From Diphasiastrum complanatum (lineage: Eukaryota; Streptophyta; Lycopodiopsida; Lycopodiales; Lycopodiaceae), in the NCBI GenBank assembly GCA_029204225.1, contig CM055106.1:33888361-33952360 (forward strand): a stretch of 64,000 bases of DNA, read 5' to 3'. The notes below the pieces were generated by a model. The model ran no database searches and was not told where the DNA came from. It was given only the letters and a program-made list of their open reading frames with translations. Positions within the stretch are counted from its first letter, which is position 1. Every line of letters begins with the position of its first letter. Of the stretch, positions 46,740 through 60,900 are shown piece after piece. Both the position numbers and the translations under genes were made by a program.

Positions 46740-47810
46740 AAGGTCGATGTTCTTTCATCACAACAAAGAGACAAGGCTGAGGCACTAGAGACATTCCTAA
46801 TATTGTAATCTGAGAGGTATATAACATATCGCATCCAATATTCTAGGACTCCAAGTTTATGTGCATGAGGGAAATATATTATTTTCTCATTAGAGGTTGC
46901 GCTTCATAAAATGTGTATAACATATATCTTCACTATGTTTGACAATTTAATCTTGAATCGATAGATGGCATTCTACTAATTCAAGATTCAATGTGGAATT
47001 AATAAAGACAACTGGAAGACAAGATGCCAGTTGTTTCATAGACAAGTACAAGTGATATACCCACCCATTGTACAGGAGAGAGATCCATATGAAGTTTACC
47101 AAGCAGGGTAATTGACAATTCAATCAAAAAATTGCATGAGAGTAAAGCACAAGGCCTACAACATTTTCTAAGGTTTATATTCCAATCAATATATCATAAG
47201 GAGACAGGTCAAAAAATACAGTGGATTGTTCAATAATCTGCTACATGACTTTTTGGACATAATATTGGGTCAAACAATGTATCTTCAGGGAAATATGCTA
47301 TTGAGAAAATTTCTCCTGTTACATGACTTCAATACCTGCACAACAAGACACCAGATTGATTGACATCATCCCATGAAGATTCATTGAGAAAATGTACTTT
47401 AACAAGGAGGAGTTGGGTTGACTAACAGTTTCAATCGATGTAGAAGGTCTGATTACATCTTATGGTGAGCATGTTCCAACTATGTACTTTAATATGCCTT
47501 TCATTTCTACCTCACAATTCTTGCACTGGCCCTCCAGGTACTCACGTATCAATTTCCATACCTAATTAATCCCTCTACAAGCTCTCCCACCCACAAACAA
47601 ATGCCTTTACATATAACTACATCAGTAGACTCTTTGCTTCACTTTGCACATAATTGATAGTCGCTTTACTACCAAAGCGTCCTTACTTACCTTTGCACTT
47701 CTCATAGTTGCATCTCTCTCCTCTTCCAAACCCACGCAACATTTGGTACAATGACTAACTATCATCTCTTTCATTATAGGTGATTTGCATACGGCACCAC
47801 CTCCCATCAT
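46740..47810. other. No recognisable gene
   Basis: AT-rich; no open frame of note and no repeat boundary seen. Confidence 0.4.
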
Positions 47811-47815
47811 GTCCT

Positions 47816-47816
<1 letters not shown>

Positions 47817-47869
<53 letters not shown>
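47817..47869. repeat. (GA)n microsatellite
   Basis: About 26 GA units. The overlapping minus-strand frame (Leu-Ser repeats) is an artefact. Confidence 0.96.
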
Positions 47870-47872
<3 letters not shown>

Positions 47873-48463
47873 AAGCTTTATTACTGTCTTTTCCATGCCA
47901 AGACATGTAAGACTAGAAAATACATGTCAAATACGTGGCATTAGTGGGAGCGTATGAGACGTCTCCAAAATAGTAACGAAAAAAACAACTTTTGATTGCT
48001 ATAAAAACTGAGCTGAAATGAATGAGACCTATAGAAATACAGTTGCTACTAAATGTCAAAAAAGTAAGACAACATCTAGCATGATCATCATGTCCTGCTA
48101 ATGTTGTAGAATGATGTGAGATAAGTCACAACATGAGGTAGATCTGGTAGTCGTTCACGTCATCTAGGAGGATGAGAAGTATGTCTCCTCATGATAGGTC
48201 GGATAACTCTAAGCATGGCACTAATTGGTGCATAGTCTCTGATCTCTGTGAATATCTGTCGTCATCATCATCAGACTCTGGATCCTATAGTGGTCTTCTC
48301 CTAGATGAAAAAGTAATCTGGAGTTAAAAGCTAGAGTGACTCTGCTGAGTTATCTGACACACTCTGTCGCAATAAGAGCATCTCTCGTACCATAAGAGCA
48401 ACACATTGTATCCAAAATATTATGGTGGCCCAATGTGGTTTCAAGGAACTGTTGCACCTTCAC

Positions 48464-48965
48464 AATATTTAATCAAGACGCCAAGATTCTCATATTTGGC
48501 CAAGATAATGCAGTCATATTTGGCTTCCCTGCCTCATTAATCGTCATGGACATTATTCACCCATTTAATGAAGTTAGGGAACCCAGGTCGATAATCAGGT
48601 GGAATAGAATCATGACGAGCTATATACTGCTCAAGCTTTATGGGAAAACCCTCGAGATTGTGTTAAGATAAGAGATAGCAAGATTTTGTGCCATGGGAAT
48701 GGGGACAACGGCCAAGATTCTCATAGTAGTTTTTGATATTGTGTCTCGCTTGATTGATGAACTACTTGATATTGCAATCATATTTGGCTTCCCTACCTCA
48801 TTTATGGTCACAGACGTTATTCACTCAGTTAATGAAGTTAGGGATCCCAATTCAAGAAAAAAGTGGAATAGAATCATGAAGAGCTATATACTGCTCAAGC
48901 TTAATGGGACAACCCTCTAGATCGTGTTAAGATAAGAGATAGGAAGACCAACTCTGTGCCATGGG
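48464..48965. repeat. Diverged tandem duplication, about 265-bp unit
   Basis: Both copies contain CATATTTGGCTTCCCT-CCTCATT, AATGAAGTTAGGGA-CCCA, GTGGAATAGAATCATGA and GAGCTATATACTGCTCAAGCTT, and end GTGCCATGGG (48689 and 48957). In both, one frame reads WNRIM-SYILLKL, so the unit may come from an old coding sequence that I cannot name. Confidence 0.75.
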
Positions 48966-49172
48966 GGGGGACAAGCAATAAAGATCCCAATACTACACCT
49001 AAGACAATATTTACGCTCTCACATTCATAACTCCCTTCAGATATAGGAGGTAGCAAAGCAAGCCCATTATTGTAATGCAAACTCTACACTTTGGATTTTT
49101 CCCACAACATTAGATGATGGACATCTATATGGATTACCACTATCATTATATAGTCCTTCTAATTAAGTTAAT

Positions 49173-49800
49173 ATGTTAGGGGTGACAAATTTTCATTTTT
49201 TAGTAATTATCTTAGAGGAGAATCTTGAAGAGATGCAAGGATGTCTACTTTTTGTGACCCTTTTCAAACTTTACATTTACTTGTTGGAGACAATTACCAA
49301 TACTAGTTGGAGGTTAGGAGGACAATGTTCATATGCCATTGTCCAAGAAGGTCTAAGTGTCACTGATGTAGTGCCCAATTTGTGTGAGAAAAGTTTGGCA
49401 GTACATGTAAAGAAGACCAAAGCAAATGTCTTGAACACATCGAAGTCTTTTATGCATATGCAATGCTCTAGCTTGGACGACTAGTCCTTGGAGGTAGTAT
49501 GATCGTATGTGTACTTGGGCATACTCACTAGACAGCCATTTTTTAAGATACGCAACTACTACTCAATAACAAAAGCAAAAAATATTCTGGCTAACATAGA
49601 GCAGGTTTATTTTTAAAAACATATAGAGGGCTTGTGTCAATTTTTTGATACTACAGTCACACCCACGACAACGTATGGAGCAAAGACATCATCTAGTGGA
49701 CTAACGATATCTAAGATATCAAATTTCCAAGCACTAAGTATCAACATTGATACCCAAAAACACTGGATTGTCAAGCTCCTTTGGGACAATGTGACAACAC
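49173..49800 (+). pseudogene. LINE (non-LTR) reverse transcriptase remnant
   Basis: Pieces in order: LEEMQGCL; then, after intervening sequence, LCEKSLAVHVKKTKANVLNTSKS and FMHMQCSSLDD; after stops SLEVV and SYVYLGIL; then TKAKNILANIEQVYF; then TPTTTYGAKT and a QKHWIVKLLW tail. This matches the part of non-LTR RTs after the FADD box: L-V-N--KTK-MVFN, then Y-YLG, then the thumb with -P---YG-E-W. Several stops are present. The FADD box and the endonuclease are not seen. The remnant is old. Confidence 0.6.
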
Positions 49801-49899
49801 AATGAGCTGCAAGCTTTAAATAGAATGATTGTAGCAAATTCACCAACCAAACACAAGCTCCCACTAGGACCTATTCCAAAGCCCAAGACCACATCCATC

Positions 49900-51300
49900 T
49901 TAGAACCTGAACCCCATGCTAGAAACACTTATGTTCCACAAGGCATAATCCCCTCTGAGAATGACTAAGCATGACAAACAAGCTCCAAAGCAACTCAGTG
50001 CTACATGATCCTCTTGGAATAATGCTCAAAGATGAAGCCTCACTCAAGGCCTATCATTCTTACATAGCCTTGAGTTGACTAGCTTAAGGGCACTTCCCTT
50101 GAAAGTAGATAGGTCCTACCTTGAAAGTAATACTCTTCCAAGTATTGCTATAACATAACCTTTCCAAAGTCTAATCCCAATGGAAGTTCCACACACAAGT
50201 GAATTATCCATTTCACATAGCTCTTGTTGATGTATTTTGCTACTATACATTCTATAATTGAGAGATATCAGTACATGTTACTACCAGTAGTCAATTTATG
50301 CCCTTCACTAGTCTTCAAGAACTACTACTCTACACTACGATCAAGATTTGGGAGATACTGACATCCAACAAAACCAACTTCTAGTGTATCAATAAACTTC
50401 ATCGATTCCATTATGGGATTACCTACCAAGAATTAATGCAAAACATGATGCATGTCTATATGTTACACACATTTTTTGCGATTTGACGTGCTTGCAGCTC
50501 TCACCCAAGATCTTACATCTATATGGCACTTTATGCTCTTGAAGAAGAAGAGATTTTGAAGTTAGAAAGCATACATTTATGTTTATGATTAAGCTTACAT
50601 GGCAATGTTAATCGTTTAGAAGCTAAAAGGTCTTTAACCATACATTGGAACAATACATGAGGCAATTTCTTGTCCTTCAAGGATTGGGACTAATATTTCT
50701 GTTGTCCTTCAAGGATGGGACTAATATTTCTGTTTAGTTAAGTCAGAGCCATTATAGTTCTATGTGTGTTAGTACAATTTTGCTCCATTTTGTTGAGTTC
50801 AAGTTAACTCTGCCACTCCTGCTTATGCTACTCTTACTTGATGATGTATCAAGTTTCAATTGATCACTTATTGCTGCCTACTCAAAAACCACCCACCATA
50901 ACATTGCGTGCAATGCTTTTGAGTGCACCAGAGATATAACATGTAATAAAGTCTTACAATGAATAGGCACTATCACCTATTTGTTACTTGGGGCATTATT
51001 CAAATGCATTTGGGCCCATAACGTACCATATAGTCACCCACTTGCGTCACTTCAGGTCAAAGCGGGACTCAAATATTCTGTCAATCACGTGACCATCTGA
51101 CAGGGGCCGCAAATGGTACAGAGACCATGCTACAACTGCCCAACAGTAAGTATGAGGACGCTTTGAAAATTCTTATTTACATTAAAAACGTCAACTATCA
51201 GGTGGAATGAAAGAAATGAGTCACATGATCAATGGAAAAAACATCCTACTACTCCAAGCAAAATGACAAAATCCCATTTAGAAGGAGTCTTTCCCTAAAG
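49900..51300. other. Downstream flank of MED12, no gene recognised
   Basis: Decayed sequence. A near-perfect short duplication, TTGTCCTTCAAGGAT-GGGACTAATATTTCTG, occurs at about 50670-50732. No open frame with a known domain. Confidence 0.4.
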
Positions 51301-51478
51301 AAGCATGTAAATCATCATATGAAAAATATTACAATTTATGAAATAGGATAAGCTCACCATGCAAAAAAGATACTACAATGAAGAAAAAGTCCACATGACA
51401 TCTAATAAATGGATACCCTATTCACTACACTCTTGTAATATGATAAGACGGCCAGGGCCTTTTGGCCCAAACAATAAA

Positions 51479-51916
51479 TCAAGTATCATCGACAGCACCA
51501 ACGTAGGTCATATTGGTCCTCCTTACTCTTACAGCACCTTTCAGCCAGGGGCAAGCTCTCACATTCCCAGTTTCTGTACTGGTACCCCCAACATTTCCAC
51601 TACCCAAACCTAAAGAGCATGTACCGTCCTCTAATAACGTCCATGGATCGAGCTCTAACTCTCGTTCTTGAAAGGGAGGGGTCTTTACTTTTCCAATCAG
51701 ATTATCCAACATCGGGGACTGTTTTTGAGAAGTTCCTATTGTACTTATGGACATACCATACAAACTAGAACCACTTTGTGTTGACGGAACTGGTGCAGAA
51801 TGTAGTTGAGGTGGACCTGCTGAAACGGTTGGAGTAAGACCTGGAGGAAAATATGGCATGGCAGCTTGCAATCTTTGTCGTACAGAATTGGGCAGCTGCA
51901 TGTGATCCAATTCTAC
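51479..51916 (-). CDS. MED12: MED12 terminal exon
   Basis: Acceptor CTGGCAG|GTAGAA. 145 codons plus stop. Begins VELDHMQLPNSVRQRLQAAMP, then a Pro/Ser-rich linker, LDPWTLLEDG and the conserved C-terminus. The 3' UTR runs left; candidate AT-rich signals lie near 51320-51345 but none is certain. Confidence 0.93.
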   Translation of the reverse strand, partial: VELDHMQLPNSVRQRLQAAMPYFPPGLTPTVSAGPPQLHSAPVPSTQSGSSLYGMSISTIGTSQKQSPMLDNLIGKVKTPPFQERELELDPWTLLEDGTCSLGLGSGNVGGTSTETGNVRACPWLKGAVRVRRTNMTYVGAVDDT

Positions 51917-54900
51917 CTGCCAGAATTGGACAAACTGCGTGCATTCAGGGAAGAATAGGCAGCCTATAACAAAGTATGTGTGCTGTGAGTGTGCATTACA
52001 ACTGTTCTACGGTCCAAATGTAGCCTTGCCTTCAAGGAACTCCTGCTTTAATAAGAATCAAGAGATATGTTGACATACCTGCAAGCGTTCAGCAGCTTCT
52101 TTTTCAAAAGGTGGAACTTCGCGAGGATGTTTAGTACTACTTTTTCCAGAGGATGGAGGTTTCAACCATACTGCCCAAGACCCACTAAGAAGAGCATGAA
52201 GACAACTCAGAAGTCTGTCGAAAAGTCCCTCTTCAGCTAAAGCAGATGCAGAAGCTGATGCAGCTTCTGCCTTCCATTCGAAATCTTTGCTTGAGAAGCT
52301 GCGTTTCCAATGAACCAAACTGAACTGCTCCTCTGCTTCTTGTACAATTCTAGTACCCAGCAATCGCAATAAGACTGGTGCCAGAGTCAAGCGCATGTTC
52401 TGTGCAGTAGACTCCCTAAAATATCAGCAGCAGATCAAAAACATTAATTTTATTCCTGCCCCTATTAAAACTTAACAAAGAATAATTTTTCTGCCTCAAT
52501 GTCTCAACATGCCCACGATTCATACCAACATGCAGGTTCTTATTAAAACATAGGTTTCATAACATGATATTCTCCTCAAACAGCGATCAACTTGTGTGTT
52601 GCTTTTGAGGATCCAGCAAACGACTAGGTCTACTTGAGATAATCAAACGACTTTAAACAGGTAAACGATATGAGTCACTCTGCAATCTTTCAACCTTAAA
52701 AAGGTGATACATTTCCACCTACTAGCACATCGACTCAAATAGTAGAATCACTTATCTAGATTAAACATCAAATTTTTAACATAATTGCAACTAGGGAAGT
52801 TATTGCACACCAAGTCCAAAAATCGGGTAAAACCGGCTTATCTGTATCACAGCATAGAGCGACACGCTTTAAAAACCGTTGCATTCAAAAACTCTAAATT
52901 TTCCAATGAGCAATCAGCTAAGTTATCATCAGTTAGAAGTAAACAACGAAACATGATGTGTTGTACACAGTCACTCAGAAAAGTCTCTGAACAGATGCAG
53001 TAAAATGTGAGTTAACGATACGAAGAGTTTTTCAATCTGCGAGGTGCACATAAAGGACAGGAGTGTAGAGCCTTGAATCAACTTATGTATGTATGTATGG
53101 ATGCCTATCATTTTCTAATGCTCAGATAGGAGTGTTGAGAGTCAAAAAAAATGGTGATACCAAAAATGCAAAATGAAACTATTTGGAACATTAAAGAATC
53201 AAGAAACAATAAACTTCCTTTGCAATTGACATGTGAAGGGTCGTATAGACAAGTATAGCAAAATGGTGTGGCATGTATTGTTGTAGCTCAAGAGGTGGAC
53301 TCATGATCCTTACCTCAAGCCCACCATCGGCCTTGACTTCTGCAGCTCATTCATAAAAAACACTGAATATTACACATTGCTTCAAGCAAGTAGTTCCGAG
53401 GCAAATAAGTGGTCTAAATCTGAACAAGTTGATAGGGAGATGATTGGAAGGGTAGGTGTAACATGGCCTCTCTGAAAAAGCAATTCATAATTAGCAAGAA
53501 AGTGAAAAGGTTCGCTACTCCACTTGACCTGGGACTCTCTACAAATCTTTTGAGAACTAATGAATACTTTGTTAGAGTATGTTGACACTTATGTGAGAGC
53601 TGTTGCACAGCAATACCCTGTCAAGCACAGCAAGTACCCTGACAGGCTGAGACATGTCAACTCGATTGAGGCTATATAAGACGTACTATAGGCATCAGTT
53701 CAATCATTCCAATTAGCTGTGGCTTGAATGTAGGGAGCTCCCAATTGTCATCTCTACTAGCCAAGGTATCTCTGTGGTGGGATGAGCTATGTTGGTCTGG
53801 GACCCATGGCTCTTGCCCAGTGGATGGATTGGTAATGCAATTAAGATCTCAGATGCCCGACACGATCTTCTGTTCTACATTTGGGGTGTGAGTTCTATGT
53901 CCAGTACCCTTCTAGATTCTGCAGAACAAACTTGCAAGTATTCAATAGGCAGCCTTCACAGTGGTGTCAGACTTGAGGCAACATAGGTGGAAAGAATGTC
54001 CACGAAACAAGATAGGCACCAAGTATAATCTTCAAGTGGATCAAATGGAAGAGCCAGTATACTTGGAAGGGTTAGAGCAAGGGTACAGACAGAGTGTTCC
54101 ACATCTGATGTATGTTTCTTTGGTCAGGGAGGGGGACATGGCTTTTCCAGCGACATCGCAATCAGTGTAGGATGGGTAATGATTTCCTGATACTTCCGTT
54201 GATAATTATGCACAGACAGACATTTTGATTCTGTCAACGATTGGGTCCTTACATGGTGTCGTAAATTCAATTCTGGTGAAAAAGTGAGCACGTAACCATC
54301 CCAGCACTAGTACACATTTGAGATGGCTGATAGAAAGGGTACGGAAGTTAGACATCTACAGTAAAACATCGAGGAGATAAAGCCAAAGATAAATGGGAAT
54401 CAGATCTTAATATATACTGATAAAGATAAAATAACCAGTAACAGAAATTATATAATGTAAAGAAAAAAAATAAGAACATTCCAATCTGTAACATTCTAGA
54501 ATTCCAGAAGGTCATGCAATTTGCATTCCGAAATGCAGTGCAATTATGTACTGCCCCAGGTCAATTTGTATTGCAAGTCATAGATATGCATATTAGTATT
54601 GTGGTACAAATTTTCTTTGTGAAAATACTGGCTCCAAAAGGATTATCCTTGTGTTGAGAGGAAATTTGTCAAATTCAAGCAGCTATTCTTTGATAATGTG
54701 ATTAGAGAGACTAAGCAGACATGCAAAAAAAAGTCTTTTTGAAAGAAGACTGCTCATGCAAAAAGTATCCAGAATGCCTAGAAATATTGATAGTTTGAAG
54801 TCAAGGATGAACAGTGTGAGATTTTGAACTTTGTTAATATTGCTGATATTAAAGAACGATGTGTCAAGAGTGCGAGAATGATACTACTGAATTATCTGAT

Positions 54901-57900
54901 GAACATGGTGACTATGAGGCTGACAATGTGGACATGTCTCCGACTGAGAATGTTGGTGATACAAGTACATCAGTGTGTGTAGAGTGAAAAGATCAGTGTA
55001 TTGAGAAGCGTTTGAATAACAGCTGTATCAAACAAGAAGAACTTGTATCAAAAAATCTGGCTTTAAAATTTTGTAATTTGCTGAAACTTTACAGTGCTCT
55101 GTTGAACATCTAAGATCTTCCGATCTTTCTGTTACCTTTTGCCAAAATCTCTTGCAAATGGGTATTTCACTATTGAAAGCATGAAATTGAAGTTTGATTG
55201 TTATAAGCAAGCGAGAATGTTTTATTTTTGAGGGCTCACTGAGAATGATCCATTTCTACATCTTTTTATGTTGCTTGGATGGATTTCGTTATTCACAGCA
55301 GATTGGATGATATTGTTGCTTATATTTGACCCCCAACACTTCCATGGATCCCCCAATTTTTTGAGGCAAATATAAACCTTACATTCCAACATTTACAAGA
55401 TGTTTCAACTATTTTGAAGTTCAAATGTATGAATGCTATTATGGTGATACGATACAAAATCATTCAGATTGAACTTTGATTTTCAACTCATATTTCTGTA
55501 AATTTCAGTTTCATGTGAATGTCGAAAATTTTAAATATCTTGATAACACAATGTTTCCCTTTGTGCCAGTTCCCATTTCTCAGGGACGTTTTCATTTTCT
55601 GCCCTGTTCCCAAAAAAGTTTAAACACCAAAATCACCTCACTAGTCTTTTTCCGAGTAGCATGGGAAGAGGAATTTTCAACATGAAATAGACATGAAAGA
55701 TTGTTTTAAAAAAAAATAGACACAACTAAGATAGTGCAAATTGTTCCTGGAAAGCTTGTCCCGCAACCAAAGTGTTCAACCCCCTCTAAAATTTAGCTGA
55801 AATTTGAATAGAGTAAACTCCCTAACTCTCAATTATTTACCATTATCAGTCAAGCTCTCCATTACATCACTTGACTAGTCAAACATATTGCAACAACTGG
55901 ATATCATTTTCCAACAAGCAAGAAAGTCAGAGAATCCTTTCGCAAATGATTGGTGAGAAGCAAATTAGGATTTGAAGAAGAGCAGACCTGTCTGAATAGA
56001 TAATGGGAAGCAAAGGTAGCAGAAACTGCAGGCGCAACCACATCGAATTCTGCAGAGCTGCAGCCGAAAGAGGTGATGATTCTGCAATAGAACCCAAAGG
56101 CTTGCGCCCTATACCAGGGCTCCCACCTTCCAATCCACTTTTGCCACTTCGTCTAGAGCTTTGTCCTTTGCCTGTTAAAGCTTCTGAAACAGAATTGTGC
56201 ACAGCGTTGGGTTTTCCATATGTCCTTGTAAGCAGTGTAATTTGCTGCTCTAGGTTGCTCAATTGTTTGACAAGCCCAACAGCAAACCCATTGCATGTAT
56301 CGCTAGAGCTTCTTTTAAGACATGGGAGCACCAAATCAGCTAGGGCTTTTTCAGTGGCAAATTGGCTGAAATTGTTAAAAGCATCTTCTGAAACAAAAGT
56401 GTCTACATTGATTTCCTTGGGCTCCCGTTTCCTCAAGTCAAAGGCCTCCTCTGAAAACTCTCCTTCCTCAGGCGATGCAGCTTCTGCTTGCTTCCTTTGA
56501 AACTCACCACATGCTAATTTCTCCTGTTCTTGAACATGCTGAGGCTCCCATGATTTAAGATGCTTAGTACTTACAGAATATCCTTTGCTGTTTGCATATG
56601 CCTCAAGCAACTGGCCAAGAGATTTGCGACCAAGCAACATATCAGGACCATCCAATATCCATTTGACATGTACGATAAGGGACTCCTCCAGTGCTTTACC
56701 AAGGCAATGGACAGCCTCTGAATATAAAGGAGCTGCCTCTGGACGAACTAGCAACCTTGTCAACACAAGGAGAGTGAAAAAATTTTCACATTCTGAAAGT
56801 TGGCTAACATCTGAACATGCTGCAACTGCTTGAACAGCTTCTACAGCAGGCATATTTTGAACCTCAATCTTCTCAATTAGCACTAGTTCATTCAGAAGAA
56901 GCCTCAGCTCCACCCATTGCCAGTGAAACGTAGCTGGTTGAAGTTCATCTAAGATTTTAACAAGCTGCTCCATTTTCGGTTTCTCATGCAAGGGAGAGCT
57001 TTTGTCTCCTTGACCATGTAACCAAGAATCTATGTCTTGGATCTGCAGGCAAGCAGGGAGCTCACGGTCCAACAAGGCATGCAAAAACAGCTTTGCACAA
57101 AGTGGAACTAATGCCTCTGCTTTGGAGATGTTGCTGATTAGTTGCACATCAAGGAGTGATGCATACTCGGAATCTCCTACAGCAGATGAAAGCAGATGGT
57201 GCAGTTCACGAGTATTACGGAAGCAGACATCCCGAAAAGGATCGTGAGAAAAAACATCATTCAATGCTGGAACCAAGGTATAAAGGATGGGGTCTTCACG
57301 GCTGCTAGTAGTAATGTACAATATCTGCTGCCGCCTTATAGCAGCTGAGAAAATGGCATACATGGGAGAGAAAACAGTTGTGAGTGGCATGAGAGACTGT
57401 AATCGTGCAAAAGCTCTTATATTTGCATCACCTAAGAGATCTGCGACCAAACCCCCAGCAACATGTCTACAATCTCCAATTAGAACCCGGAACCAATATA
57501 CATGAGCTTCTGCTACATTATCTACTTTCAAGGTACTCCCAGTAACAACTGTTCGAGAGATTCCATTAGAATTGGACAAGGGATGCTTAGGAAGATGTAA
57601 AGCTTCTAAACCATCTTTTAATCTAAGTGCCATCACAACCCTTTCAAGGCTAGCAATACCTTGTAAAACACAAAAGATTACTAAGCATGCTACAGCAGCT
57701 GCTGCTGTTGTAGCTCGTCCCAAGGCAGTAGAGTTTGAGGTGCTTCCATCAGAGGTTGCAAACGCTGAAGTTGTCTCTGGAGTTTCAGGTGACATGTGAA
57801 ATTGTGCACGAGGAGCCCTTCCAGGAGCAAGTCCAAGTGCACTCGATACTATAATAAATGCTTCAGAAGCAACAGCAGCCTCTAATGTTCGACTATGGCG

Positions 57901-60900
57901 CTCACCTAAAGCTTCTTTCAAAAGGCGAAGACAATCTACATGAATCTGCATGACTCGACGAGCACATCTTACAAAAGGGCCTACAACGGATCCAGGACCA
58001 ACGAAGTTACTAGCTATGTTGGATGCTTCAAAGACATTCACAGCAGCAGTTGCTGCATGATTTACAATTGCTGCCACAGCAGCAGAAATAAGTATGGAAT
58101 CAGCTTGAGGGACGCCCCCACCATTCTGCCTAATTGAGTCCATCAACCCTGACACAACACGCTGAGCAGAAAAATGTGACTCCTCTATTCTATCAGTACA
58201 TACGTCATTTGACGAATTTGAAGTGGATAAATCTTTGTCCCTACTAATTATTTGAAGGATAACCTCATTCAACCCTCTTTGTACAATGTCTTTCATAGAA
58301 GCACCAACACGAGACAAACGTCCACTCAATTTTTGTGGAGGTGGATCATCACGATCATCACCAACACCAGAATTGGTTAATCCTATCAAATTGAATCCAC
58401 CTTCACTATCTCCAGCCTTCAGAGCATCCAGCTCAGCACCCAGACGCTGGTCACACGTTCTTCTCCAATCTTTCTCCCACGTTTGCACACTTGCAAAACC
58501 ACCATATTTTCTCAGCAGGTCACGAACATAACCCAACAACAATGAACATACAGCCCTGCCACCTGGCATTGCTGACATGACATTTGAAGCGCGCTGCATT
58601 CCAGCAGACAAAGCGTGGGGTAATAAATTCGAAGCAGTAAGTATGTTTTCATACCTGCACAATGAAAGCCAGAGTTATACTTGACCAAATGGACTAAAAG
58701 CCACAACTGCATCTGCAACAAAAGAAAGAAAAAACATCCCTTACTGAACTGCACAAATCCATTTTCAAATGTTTATAGCCAAAGGCACAAATATCAAGTC
58801 TTATCTCAACTTCAAAAATAATTCAGGGCAGCCCAGATACCACACTTTATGGAGACAGCTATAATGAAACAAAGCATTCTGCCTAACTGGACTTAACACT
58901 CATTCACTCATTCAAGATTTGATTATTTGTAGACTACCTTCAGATCTCTTGAAGAAAAAAGACGAACTCTTAAAGGATTAGAAATTATAGGTTAATCAGC
59001 AGAAGCCAACAAAAGCAGAAAGACATACATGGTCTAGAATGCTACTAGACTATCTACCTACATTAAGCCAGATTCAAAAACAATCTCCAACCCAACAAAC
59101 AGGCCTCTGAATGATAACCAGCTGCCACATTATTCAGATCTCCGGCAGAAGCTTTTCCAAGGCTTCTAAACCCAGTCCCTGGAGCTATCAAAAATGAATA
59201 AGCAACAGGATTATTGTGAATAAGTACCTTTCACCTAAACTATGAAGTTATATATATATTGCAATCCGCGTCCGCCCCCCGGACACGGGAGTCGGACGCG
59301 TCCAATTTTTTTTTTTAATTATTATTTTTTAAAAACTAAATAACCATAAAAAGTTTTAAAAAAAAGGGCACGTCCGGACCCCCAGACGCACCCCTGGTGC
59401 GTCCGGGTCCGGACACGGACGCGCGTTTGGACGCAGCATCAGCTACCCTAGATCTATATATATATATATATACATTTGTGAAATTAGAATATATCCAATT
59501 TCACAAATTTAAATTGAGGAGTCAGTGGTGATGTCATAATGTAAAGCTTAGAAACAATATATGACAGCACATGACCATCTGGTGAAAAAGAGACACTCCA
59601 CTGCAGTCATTCTTCACTAGAGTAATAGTTGTGGAAACAGCCACTATATGGAGTCTAGACACAGGTTGCAGATGTTTTAGGACAAAGTCGAATTTGACAT
59701 GATCTATTCCATTGGAGCACACATGGAAAAGGGCCAACCAAGCTGAAACTGCAGCCAGACTCACCACTTTATGTTAGCACGAGAGAATATTCTCCAGATT
59801 TTTCCTCAAAGGAGTTGCTCTTTCTTATGAAGAGGTTACAAGATGCTGAAATGCCATTCAGTGCTCTATCAGAATAAGAAATTTGTACACTTTCAGCATA
59901 ATATGTAGCACATTGACTTCTTTAAACATGAAATAAATCAAAAGCTGGTTCCATCTTGAAACGCTGATCTAAAAATAGGATAGGACCAAAACAAAAGCTC
60001 AATTGATCAATTTTGTACCAGCTCCAAGCCACTTTTGACAAAATTGTGCAAGAGGACAGGAATGGGTGTTTAGGTTTGCAGAGTTAAAAGCTCAATAAAT
60101 CAAGTGACAAAAAATAAGATCTGTTTTTAGTTACAAACTACGGAACATTATGCTTTTTCAGTATTTCATGAAGCTTCAAAGATCTATGCATCAGAATTGG
60201 ATGTCACGTCTAGAATGAGAAGTAGTAAATTTCAATTAATACTCAATCCAAGCAGTACAGATAGAAAAAATTCCTCCACTTCAATTGTATTTCAGTAATT
60301 GGTGGACCGTTAATGAAAACATTGGCAGAACCTTGGGGACGTTGTGCAATGAGCTAGAACTTATATTAAAGAAAGAAACATTTCCAAGCTTCTAATCAAA
60401 ATAAATTCATGCAAGTTCATGTTTCCAGTCCTTCAAATACATCCTCAAATCGATACACCAAAAACCAAAAAGAAACTTACCTAACTAATTCCTTAAACCT
60501 CAATATATAAAAACAGGGCTTCTGCGGTGAAAGTATTCATTTTACATCTTTAGCCTAATTTGAAAAAATCATTTTGTTCAGTGAAACCAATAAACTTTGA
60601 TTAGGAACCTAAATTTAAATAGAAAGATCCTAATCTAATAACAAATACTACCTTCGAAGACAAGATAAAATGGTAGCCTCGCTGACATCACAACTAGAAT
60701 TCTCCTTCATCGAAACAAGGCCAGAGGTGTTTCTGCTACTTTGCGCTGTAAATGACCCCGCTGAAATAGCAGCCAAGGGAAGAAGCCACAATAACAGTTT
60801 CAAAATAGACCGAAAATCCAATGACAGATCCAACACGTAGACAATGGTAATAAAATGCTCTTCATTAAGGCGCCACTGGACAGAACTACCTCCATCAGAA

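Noticed and set aside
52785-54170. A second gene inside the large MED12 intron
   Set aside because: Frames are under 75 codons, unrelated to each other and without recognisable motifs.
56003-58531. Plus-strand open frames inside MED12 exons (for example 56003-56500)
   Set aside because: They are antisense shadows of the conserved minus-strand coding exon and show no independent domain. The same applies at 61252-61644 and 62530-62859.
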